Program-made: the position numbers and the translations under genes | The notes under the pieces: model-generated | What the model was told of the DNA's origin: nothing | Seen by the model: the letters and a program-made list of their open reading frames with translations, nothing else | Databases searched by the model: none | Shown: piece after piece, positions 1 through 7,581 of the stretch | How positions within the stretch are numbered: position 1 is the first letter of the stretch | How the letters are laid out: every line of letters starts with the position of its first letter | Assembly: GCA_024408905.1 (NCBI GenBank) | Contig: JAKSUP010000059.1 | Coordinates: 1-7,581 of the forward strand | Source: a bacterium | GTDB taxonomy: Bacteria > Cyanobacteriota > Vampirovibrionia > Gastranaerophilales > Gastranaerophilaceae | DNA length: 7,581 nt | Direction of reading: 5' to 3'

Positions 1-136
1 TTCCATATGTTGATATGACAGATAGTCAGATTAAAAATTTCTTTGCTAATCTTCTTGCCCAACGGCTTGCATCACCAGCATAGCCTCCAATACTTGCCCC
101 GACACCTGTCGGAATTATAAAAGCGCCAATCTTCAT
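1..136 (-). pseudogene. DUF3326-like gene, 5' part, apparently frameshifted and cut by the window edge
   Basis: Read on the minus strand from ATG at 136, the frame begins MKIGAFIIPTGVGASIGGYA and continues GDASRWARRLAKKFLI before a TGA at 28-26, giving only 36 residues. The segment PTGVGASIGGYAGDA matches the N-terminal signature I recall for DUF3326 proteins, common in cyanobacteria and normally several hundred residues long; their biochemical role is unknown. After the stop, a shifted frame reads NLTICHINIW. This lines up with the conserved 'LITHPNVLN' that follows in the family (shared H-x-N). One extra base in the TTTTT run just before would join the two frames. So this is either a real frameshift (decaying gene) or a homopolymer error in the assembly. 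Other departures, such as Arg where the family has Pro after GDA, lean towards decay. No Shine-Dalgarno is visible before the ATG. The remainder lies left of the window. Confidence 0.5.
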
Positions 137-147
137 AGCTAAATTAT

Positions 148-176
148 ATTATAAGACTTTTAAATTTGTCTACTAA
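148..176 (-). promoter_or_regulatory. Possible promoter for the DUF3326-like gene
   Basis: The minus strand carries a perfect TATAAT (153-148), with a weak -35 TTAGTA (176-171) at a 17-bp spacing. The predicted transcription start would fall about 5 bases before the ATG at 136, so the message would be almost leaderless, consistent with the missing ribosome binding site. The surrounding DNA is very AT-rich, so a chance -10 match is quite possible. Confidence 0.3.
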
Positions 177-177
177 T

Positions 178-206
178 TTGCAAAAAAACGGAATATGATG
201 TAAAAT
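178..206 (+). promoter_or_regulatory. Likely sigma-70-type promoter of the CNNM/CorC gene
   Basis: TTGCAA (178-183) and TAAAAT (201-206) are separated by exactly 17 bp: four of six -35 bases and five of six -10 bases match consensus. The start point would lie near 213, giving a leader of about 26 bases before the ATG at 239. A second -10-like TATAAT at 213-218 has no partner -35 at a normal distance. Confidence 0.5.
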
Positions 207-238
207 CGATGATATAATTTTAAGGTAATTTTGAATTA

Positions 239-1585
239 ATGAATTTGTCTAATATATTTATCAACATTTTTATTATAGTATTTTTACTCTTTGTTAATGC
301 GTTTTTTGTAGCTGCAGAGTTTGCTCTTGTTAAAGTTAGAAAAACTCGACTCGAACAACTTTCTAATGAGGGTAATTATAGTGCAAAGCGAGCGCTGAAT
401 TTAGTTAATAATACAAATGAAATGCTTGCTGCTGTTCAGCTAGGCGTGACTATTGCACGTATTGCGTTAGGCTGGGTAGCAGAAGCTACAATTGTACAAT
501 TAATAACTCCTTTAATTAGGTTAATACCTGTGTCTAGTGCAGTGATTACAGCTCACGCAATATCAGTACCAATTTCTTTTGTCTTAGTAACGTATTTCCA
601 TGTACTACTTGGTGAGCAATTGCCAAAATGTTTTGCATTAAGACACCCTGAGACTTTAGCATTGGCTGTTGCTACTCCATTGGATATTTTCATGTTTATA
701 CTAAAACCTTTCGTATGGTTGTTGTTAGTGTCCGGAAATAAAATTATGTCAGCTTGTCGTTTAGACTTGCAAGACGATAATTCTGCACATTCGACGGAAG
801 AGTTGGATATGTTGGTTGATGCAAGCTATAACGAAGGTGAATTGAACGAAACAGAAGCAGAAATGTTGCATAATATGTTTAAATTTTCCGATTTAATGGC
901 AAAACAGGCAATGGTGCCGAGGACGGATATGATATGTATTCCTTCTGATATCACTTATGAAGAACTTAATGATTTTGCCCTTGAAAATCAGTATACAAGG
1001 TATCCTGTTTACGAAGAAAACATTGATAAAATCCTTGGATTTATTCACGTTAAAGATTTATATTCAATGACGATGCATAAAGAAAGATTTTCTCTTAATA
1101 AATTGCTAAGACCACTTATGATGGTTCCTGAGACTATGACTTTAGACAATCTGGTTATTGAATTTAAAAAAGCTCATTGTCAAATAGCACTTGTAATTGA
1201 CGAATTTGGTGGAACGTCAGGTCTGATTACATTAGAAGATGTTATGGAAGAAATTATTGGGGATGTTCAGGACGAATTTGATGATGAAGAAGAAGCTGAT
1301 ATAAAAGAAATTTCTGATAATACTTATATAGCAAATGCTATGATGAGAATCGACGAACTTGTAGAATTCTTTAACTTAAATGAATCAGAATTCGAAGAAG
1401 ATGATGTCGAAACAATAGCAGGTCTTGTAGTTAAAATATTGGGTAGAATTGCTGATATTGGTGATAGTGTTTCCTATAATGGATTAACATTTACTGTAAA
1501 AGAAGTTGATGGAGCCAGAATAACAAAGCTACAACTTTATAAAGAACCAGTAACCTCTGATGAAAGTTCTGTTGAAGAAGCTTAG
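239..1585 (+). CDS. CNNM/CorC (HlyC/TlyC) family membrane protein with CBS pair
   Basis: Complete 448-residue protein with the usual three-part architecture of bacterial CNNM/CorC proteins, often mis-named hemolysins. Residues 1-190 form the DUF21/CNNM membrane domain: first span about 5-27 running into FFVAAEFALVKVRKTRLEQL, then ALGW, then HVLLGEQLPK (121-130). Residues 225-345 are two CBS repeats with VPRTDM (226-231), TRYPVY (253-258), GFIHVKDL (267-274) and DEFGGTSGLITLEDV (321-335). Residues 355-435 are the CorC_HlyC domain ending in GDSVSYNGLTFTVKEVDGAR. Characterised relatives transport Mg2+ (some coupled to Na+) and are regulated by ATP-Mg at the CBS pair; the ion here is inferred. 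Odd point: the family's TLAS-type motif reads TIAR, placing Arg74 in the membrane. The start has only a weak AAGG 13 bp upstream, but the only nearby alternative, TTG 231, is followed in frame by a stop. It has its own promoter and no tight downstream partner. Confidence 0.93.
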   Translation: MNLSNIFINIFIIVFLLFVNAFFVAAEFALVKVRKTRLEQLSNEGNYSAKRALNLVNNTNEMLAAVQLGVTIARIALGWVAEATIVQLITPLIRLIPVSSAVITAHAISVPISFVLVTYFHVLLGEQLPKCFALRHPETLALAVATPLDIFMFILKPFVWLLLVSGNKIMSACRLDLQDDNSAHSTEELDMLVDASYNEGELNETEAEMLHNMFKFSDLMAKQAMVPRTDMICIPSDITYEELNDFALENQYTRYPVYEENIDKILGFIHVKDLYSMTMHKERFSLNKLLRPLMMVPETMTLDNLVIEFKKAHCQIALVIDEFGGTSGLITLEDVMEEIIGDVQDEFDDEEEADIKEISDNTYIANAMMRIDELVEFFNLNESEFEEDDVETIAGLVVKILGRIADIGDSVSYNGLTFTVKEVDGARITKLQLYKEPVTSDESSVEEA

Positions 1586-1697
1586 TAAAGATTTGTAACA
1601 TTTTTTGATGCTTTGTTAATAATTTTGCAATTTTTATTACTAAAAATACTTTATATATATGTGTAGTATTACTATGATTGTGTAAAGGTTAATCAAT
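1586..1697 (+). other. AT-rich intergenic region holding the leader of the next gene
   Basis: This 112-bp gap is nearly all A and T. It contains an AT-only inverted repeat, ATTTTTA (1630-1636) and TAAAAAT (1641-1647) with a 4-base loop, and a short palindrome TAGTA-t-TACTA (1664-1674). Neither is a convincing terminator, because there is no GC stem followed by a T-run. Several -10-like sequences occur, but none has a well-placed -35. AAAGG at 1684-1688 lies 9 bp before the ATG at 1698 and is a plausible ribosome binding site. Confidence 0.4.
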
Positions 1698-2423
1698 ATG
1701 CCAGCATTACAAACAGTAGCATTAGTAGCTCCGACAGTAACAGCGCAAGCAATATTTTCAAGCAGGCGTGCTAAAAAAGGTGCTGAAAATATTGATGATT
1801 ATCCTATTTTTGGTTTAATGAACTTAGATTTGGCATTGGGTCAATTTTTAAAAGGGATAAGGGCGACGAGAGCAGCTGCTATTGCAATAAATAGTGGAGC
1901 AGCAGGTAAAATACAAAAAGCTTCTGATGCATCTAAAAATGCTGCAAAAACGATTAAAAAGCTTGGTCCAATCGGAGAGATTGTTGATTTTACTGCGTAC
2001 CATATTAATCCTATTATTTGGGCTGCTGCAACTGTAAAAGGTTTGGGAAGCAAGGATGAAGATAAACCAACAGCATTAGTTAGAGAGTTATTACCTGTTG
2101 GCACTATGCGACTTTGTGAAGAAGGATGTAATCGTTTAATTGGTATGCCAATAACTTCGAAAGATGCTATAACAGGTATTCAAGAAAATATTTCCAGAAA
2201 AGGCGCTTATTTAGAATTATTTAACAAGGAACAGCAAAAAGCTATAACTGATTATATAGAAACAACGAATTTGTTTAATAAATTACCGGTTAAAAATGTA
2301 GTAGGAGCAACAAAAGGTGTTATATTCGTTTTGGCATCCATAGGCGGATATAAATTAGGCACAATTATAGCAGACAAGCTTTTGGGTAAAAAACCAACTG
2401 CAACAGTGCCGGCTACTACTTAA
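1698..2423 (+). CDS. Hypothetical protein, Ala/Gly-rich, unknown function
   Basis: Complete 241-residue frame that I do not recognise. It starts MPALQTVALVAPTVTAQAIF, without a classical signal peptide because no positive charges precede the first hydrophobic stretch. Residues 55-90 are a basic Ala-rich stretch, probably helical. A moderately hydrophobic segment (about 92-116, with INPIIW) comes before the charged linker GSKDEDK. A pair of cysteines sits at 140 and 144 (LCEEGC). Residues 201-228 are hydrophobic and glycine-rich (VIFVLASIGGYKLGTIIADK) and could be a membrane span or membrane-associated helix. The tail is KKPTATVPATT. AAAGG 9 bp upstream supports the start, and codon use resembles the neighbours. 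It stands alone: 112 bp after the CNNM gene and convergent with the gene on its right. It may be a lineage-restricted membrane-associated protein; no function can be assigned. Confidence 0.75.
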   Translation: MPALQTVALVAPTVTAQAIFSSRRAKKGAENIDDYPIFGLMNLDLALGQFLKGIRATRAAAIAINSGAAGKIQKASDASKNAAKTIKKLGPIGEIVDFTAYHINPIIWAAATVKGLGSKDEDKPTALVRELLPVGTMRLCEEGCNRLIGMPITSKDAITGIQENISRKGAYLELFNKEQQKAITDYIETTNLFNKLPVKNVVGATKGVIFVLASIGGYKLGTIIADKLLGKKPTATVPATT

Positions 2424-3267
2424 GATCTCTTGTGTTAACGATTTTCCCATGTTCACGATACAATGTTTGGAACATACCTTGTGAACGTCTATAATTGTCT
2501 ATTGATGCTTCCAATGACATATTTATAATAAAATACGTTATAGGTATCGCAATTGTAATAGTTATTATGGCGACAATGACATGTCTTATTATTGTTTGTA
2601 AATTATTTAGTCTATGTTTTGTTACAACAATATTATCTTGTTCATGAATGATATTATTTATCAGATTTTTACGTTCTTTAACTGTTAGGCTATCAATGAA
2701 TTCTCTATTTTCAGGGTTAATGTATACTACATATTTTGAATATTTCGTATTATCATCTAACAAGTCTAAGCTGGCATTATATTCTTCTTGTTTTTTTGAG
2801 AATGGTCTTTCTATTATATTACCACCTGAAATATTTTCTATTTCATCCTGTTTTTCATCATTAGCTTCTGTTTGAGGTTCTTCTGTTGGGGTGTTGTCTT
2901 TTTCTGCTGTTTCCTGCTGAGGATTTTCTTCAACGCTTTCTTCTGTCTTTAGAACTTCTTCAGGCTCAGGATTATTAACATTATTTTGTTTTGATTTATA
3001 TTTTTTAGCGAAATTATCTTCTGAGTCATTTGTTATAGGTTCAATAGCCTCTTTTGAAGCATCATCGTTGTTTTCAGTCTGTTCTACTTCTTCAAACAGT
3101 TCATCATTTTTTTGAGAGCTATTAAAAGCGCTAGCATCTTGTGCAACTTGTGATTGAAGTTGCTCAATGAATTCCAGAGAAATGTCTTCATTTAATGTCG
3201 CAAGCTCATTTATATCTAATGTATCATTTTCGCTATATACATCTTGTTCCGGATGATCATCAGCCAT
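2416..3267 (-). CDS. Hypothetical acidic, disordered protein with one C-terminal-proximal membrane segment
   Basis: 283 residues from ATG 3267. A TTG two codons upstream (3273) would lengthen it, but AAGGAAG lies 7 bp before the ATG and too close to the TTG. Residues 1-160 are dominated by Glu, Asp, Asn, Gln, Ser and Thr with almost no hydrophobic core, so they are probably disordered. Residues 175-226 look folded (YVVYINPENREFIDSL, then a Lys/Asn-rich helix). Residues about 227-249 are a single strongly hydrophobic span (VIVAIITITIAIPITYFI), followed by a 34-residue tail. Basic residues before the span (KHRLNN, RH) suggest a cytoplasmic N-terminus and an external tail. The 3' end overlaps the convergent gene by 8 bp. 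I know no family for it. The layout, a long acidic cytoplasmic arm on one anchor, suggests a scaffold or adaptor, but that is a guess. Confidence 0.8.
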   Translation of the reverse strand: MADDHPEQDVYSENDTLDINELATLNEDISLEFIEQLQSQVAQDASAFNSSQKNDELFEEVEQTENNDDASKEAIEPITNDSEDNFAKKYKSKQNNVNNPEPEEVLKTEESVEENPQQETAEKDNTPTEEPQTEANDEKQDEIENISGGNIIERPFSKKQEEYNASLDLLDDNTKYSKYVVYINPENREFIDSLTVKERKNLINNIIHEQDNIVVTKHRLNNLQTIIRHVIVAIITITIAIPITYFIINMSLEASIDNYRRSQGMFQTLYREHGKIVNTRDLK

Positions 3268-3274
3268 TTTCAAA

Positions 3275-3281
3275 CTTCCTT
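3275..3281 (-). promoter_or_regulatory. Ribosome binding site that fixes the start of the acidic membrane protein
   Basis: AAGGAAG on the minus strand, 7 bp upstream of ATG 3267. The in-frame TTG at 3273 begins only 1 bp after this site, which makes it an unlikely start. Confidence 0.75.
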
Positions 3282-3309
3282 AATCTCAAACTTCTATTTT
3301 TATGCTATT

Positions 3310-3338
3310 ATTATATATGATATTTTTATTATAAGCAA
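3310..3338 (-). promoter_or_regulatory. Candidate promoter of the acidic membrane protein
   Basis: Minus-strand TATAAT (3315-3310) is preceded at a 17-bp spacing by TTGCTT (3338-3333). The start point would be near 3303, giving a leader of about 36 bases that contains the AAGGAAG site. It lies in the 88-bp space shared with the divergent kinase gene. Confidence 0.42.
3316..3321 (+). promoter_or_regulatory. Weak -10 candidate for the sugar kinase operon
   Basis: TATGAT on the plus strand would give a start point near 3328 and a leader of about 28 bases to ATG 3356. No good -35 is found 16-18 bp upstream. It overlaps the spacer of the opposing promoter, so the two would compete for polymerase if both are real. 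Confidence 0.22.
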
Positions 3339-3342
3339 TCAT

Positions 3343-3349
3343 AAGAGAG
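3343..3349 (+). promoter_or_regulatory. Ribosome binding site that fixes the kinase start
   Basis: AAGAGAG lies 6 bp before ATG 3356 and directly abuts the earlier ATG at 3350. Spacing favours the second ATG. Confidence 0.65.
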
Positions 3350-3355
3350 ATGGAT

Positions 3356-4375
3356 ATGAATATTGATATAGCAAAATTAAAAGATTTGATTTCCAAATTA
3401 AATGAAGCAAAAATATTGGTTATTGGGGATTTAGCTTTAGATGAAATGGTGTATGGTGATACGGAAAGAATATCCAGAGAAGCTCCTGTTTTAATTCTGC
3501 AGCATACACATACGAATTATATTTTAGGTGGCGCATCAAACGCTGCTCATAATGTATCAACTATTAATAATGGAAAAGTAAGTGTTGTTGGTATTGTTGG
3601 CGATGATTATCAAGCTAATGATTTAAAAAATGCTTTTAAAGAGGCAAATATCGATTGTTCATCTTTGGTTGTTGATAAGGAACGTAAAACCATTACTAAG
3701 ACAAGAATATCCGGAGCATGCTCTCAATCGGTTACACAACAAATCGTAAGGATTGACCGTCAAACAAATTCTCCGATTTCCAAAGTTACTGAACAAAAGT
3801 TGATGACTGAAATTGAAAAACAAATTCCATCTTGTGACGCAATTATTTTATCAGACTATCACATCGGAACATTATCTGACAATCTTATTAAGTTTGTAGT
3901 TGACTTGGCAAATAAGTATTCTAAAAAAATAATCGTAGATGCTCAAAAAGATTTACATAGATATATTGGGGCTTATTCAATGACACCTAACCTTCCCGAT
4001 ACTCAAAAGCATGTCGGATTTTACTTAAATAATAAAGAAGACTTTATTAAGGCTGGTGAAAAACTTATTAATAATGCTGGTTTGTCAAGTGTTCTTATAA
4101 CTTGTGGTTCTGAAGGTATGGTTGTTATTGATAAGGATTTGAATTATACGCACATTCCTGTATTTAATAAATCGAGAGTTTTTGATGTGACAGGTGCAGG
4201 TGATACGGTGACTGCGACATATACATTGGCATTGGCTATTGGTGCTGAACCTGTATATGCTGCAATTATTGGTAACATAGCTGCAGGTATTGTTATTAAA
4301 CAATTTGGTTGTGCAACAACAACTATTAACGAAATACTATCAGCAGTACCTGCTCAAATTAACGTAGAAAATTAG
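3356..4375 (+). CDS. PfkB-family sugar kinase, RfaE1/HldE kinase-domain type (putative heptose-7-phosphate kinase)
   Basis: 339 residues from ATG 3356, a complete ribokinase-fold domain. Visible motifs: GDLALDE (24-30) and ERISREAPV (37-45), the RfaE1-like N-terminal signature; GGASNAAHNV (58-67), the PfkB substrate-binding glycines; SDYHIG (166-171); PNLPDT (211-216) in place of the usual PNxxE; GSEGM (251-255); and DVTGAGDT (277-284) with the catalytic base Asp283 and the ATP anion hole. In HldE/RfaE this domain phosphorylates D-glycero-D-manno-heptose 7-phosphate at C1, on the route to ADP-heptose. Here the cytidylyltransferase-like second domain of HldE is absent, so the adenylyl-transfer step must be encoded elsewhere or the substrate is a different sugar phosphate. 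It is the first gene of the likely four-gene operon; the next gene starts 11 bp after its stop. Fold and kinase activity are secure; the heptose substrate is inferred from motif similarity. Confidence 0.87.
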   Translation: MNIDIAKLKDLISKLNEAKILVIGDLALDEMVYGDTERISREAPVLILQHTHTNYILGGASNAAHNVSTINNGKVSVVGIVGDDYQANDLKNAFKEANIDCSSLVVDKERKTITKTRISGACSQSVTQQIVRIDRQTNSPISKVTEQKLMTEIEKQIPSCDAIILSDYHIGTLSDNLIKFVVDLANKYSKKIIVDAQKDLHRYIGAYSMTPNLPDTQKHVGFYLNNKEDFIKAGEKLINNAGLSSVLITCGSEGMVVIDKDLNYTHIPVFNKSRVFDVTGAGDTVTATYTLALAIGAEPVYAAIIGNIAAGIVIKQFGCATTTINEILSAVPAQINVEN

Positions 4376-4380
4376 GAGAG
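4375..4380 (+). promoter_or_regulatory. Ribosome binding site overlapping the kinase stop codon
   Basis: GGAGAG begins on the last base of the kinase TAG stop and lies 6 bp before ATG 4387. It abuts the alternative TTG at 4381, so the ATG is the preferred start. The overlap of stop and binding site suggests translational coupling. Confidence 0.7.
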
Positions 4381-4386
4381 TTGAAT

Positions 4387-4917
4387 ATGAAAAAAATCGG
4401 TTTAGCAGATATTATAATTGTATTGGGTGTTATTATTGCCTTGTTAGTTGGTGTTTATACAGCAAAGCACATGCGTCAAACTGCCGATAAACAAATTGAA
4501 GCAACATCCCCAATAACATTCCAAGTGTTTTTACGTGGTGTCACTGTAACCGGAAAAGAATTCCCGATTAAAGTTGGCGAAAAATCATTTATTACAATAA
4601 GAAATGTGCCTTATACAGAGTTAAAGGTAGTTGATGTAACATCTCAGCCACGAAAAACATTCTCGCCATCTGCAAAAGATGTAAAATCATTAGTTCCTGA
4701 TCCTGCTCAACCTGCATTATACGATGCAGTTGTTACAGTTGAAGATGTAGCAAAAATTACAAAAGACGGTGCCGTTGTCGGTGGTAATAAGATAAAAATG
4801 GGATTACCTATCGTTTTAGAGGGTGAAACTTACAAATTTAACGGTACTATTTCTGATGTAAGAGTATCACATGATACAGACGTAAAAGACGATGGCGAAA
4901 ATGTTAATGTAGGATAA
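4387..4917 (+). CDS. DUF4330-like single-span membrane protein
   Basis: 176 residues from ATG 4387. Residues 1-25 form an N-terminal signal anchor (KK, then ADIIIVLGVIIALLVGVY) with the rest probably outside the cytoplasmic membrane. The exported part is a compact beta-rich domain: FQVFLRGVTVTG (45-56), a KVGEKSFI segment (62-69), VVDVTSQP (81-88), and the C-terminal block GGNKIKMGLPIVLEGETYKF (132-151), then NGTISDVRV (152-160). The anchor followed by '...GGNxIKxGxPIxLEGxxYxFxGxIxDV' resembles DUF4330, a family of unknown function I associate mainly with cyanobacteria. It ends in an acidic tail (DTDVKDDGENVNVG). It sits between the sugar kinase and the IctB-like protein with gaps of 11 and 4 bp, so a role in envelope glycan assembly or export is reasonable but unproven. 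Confidence is high that the gene is real, moderate for the family name. Confidence 0.78.
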   Translation: MKKIGLADIIIVLGVIIALLVGVYTAKHMRQTADKQIEATSPITFQVFLRGVTVTGKEFPIKVGEKSFITIRNVPYTELKVVDVTSQPRKTFSPSAKDVKSLVPDPAQPALYDAVVTVEDVAKITKDGAVVGGNKIKMGLPIVLEGETYKFNGTISDVRVSHDTDVKDDGENVNVG

Positions 4918-4921
4918 TGTA

Positions 4922-7581
<2,660 letters not shown>

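Noticed and set aside
26..28. Read-through or recoding of TGA in the DUF3326-like frame
   Set aside because: The sequence after the stop in the same frame (LSVISTYG) does not resemble the family, whereas the shifted frame does. The neighbours encode Trp with TGG and end with TAA or TAG.
1630..1647. AT-only inverted repeat ATTTTTA / TAAAAAT as a terminator of the CNNM gene
   Set aside because: The stem has no G-C pair and no T-run follows on the plus strand. Such repeats are expected by chance in DNA this AT-rich.
1664..1674. Palindrome TAGTA-t-TACTA as an operator
   Set aside because: Only 11 bp, a single copy, AT-rich, and not paired with a convincing promoter; too weak to claim a regulator site.
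1841..2104. 87-codon minus-strand open frame opposite the 241-residue gene
   Set aside because: It is a shadow of an Ala-rich gene: no ribosome binding site, and a composition (Ala/Ile/Leu/Pro) explained by the complement of the real frame.
2648..2875. 75-codon plus-strand open frame inside the acidic protein gene
   Set aside because: It lies antisense to a well-supported gene, and its Ser/Phe/Leu-rich composition is simply the complement of Glu/Lys/Asn codons; no ribosome binding site.
2860..3100. Repeat-like ttcttc/tcttct runs
   Set aside because: They are low-complexity Glu codons on the minus strand in the disordered region of the acidic protein; no tandem unit of fixed length is present.
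4085..4303. 72-codon minus-strand frame opposite the kinase C-terminus
   Set aside because: It covers the conserved DVTGAGDT region of the kinase, so its length reflects constraint on the other strand. The Cys/Asn/Thr/Ile-rich product is not protein-like.

Overview
This is a low-GC stretch of bacterial chromosome. It reads as a Gram-negative-type lineage related to cyanobacteria but probably not photosynthetic; my best guess is the Gastranaerophilales/Melainabacteria group. The lineage call is an inference. It rests on a polysaccharide ligase/polymerase-like membrane protein with clear IctB-family motifs, a DUF4330-type protein, and the start of a DUF3326-type protein, all families I associate strongly with Cyanobacteria, together with AT-rich codon use and Gram-negative-style envelope genes. 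No mobile element, CRISPR array, tRNA or rRNA is visible.

Layout. Bases 1-136 (minus strand) hold the beginning of a DUF3326-like gene that appears frameshifted after about 34 codons and runs off the left edge. A 102-bp divergent intergenic region follows, with a good promoter for the next gene. Bases 239-1585 (+) encode a complete CNNM/CorC (HlyC/TlyC, 'hemolysin-like') membrane protein with a CBS pair. Bases 1698-2423 (+) encode a 241-residue protein I do not recognise. It converges, with an 8-bp overlap, on a minus-strand gene at 2416-3267 for a very acidic, probably disordered protein with one membrane segment near its C-terminus, also unrecognised.

From 3356 to the right edge four plus-strand genes are packed as a likely operon, with gaps of 11 and 4 bp and then a 20-bp overlap: a PfkB-fold sugar kinase like the RfaE1/HldE kinase domain, a single-span DUF4330-like protein, an IctB/O-antigen-ligase-family polytopic protein, and the start of ligA (NAD-dependent DNA ligase), which is cut by the window end at codon 446. 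The first three look like parts of an envelope glycan pathway: sugar-phosphate activation, an accessory membrane-anchored protein, and transfer or polymerisation of lipid-linked sugars. ligA is a housekeeping gene that seems to ride on the same transcript.

For three genes (2416-3267, 3356-4375, 4387-4917) the longest open frame starts 6 bp too early. In each case a Shine-Dalgarno sequence 6-7 bp upstream of the second candidate picks the downstream ATG, and I use those starts. I see no completely new system. The points most worth a second look are the IctB-like protein in a probable non-phototroph without the WaaL-type histidine, the two orphan proteins, the broken DUF3326 gene, and unusual residues in the CNNM protein and in LigA.
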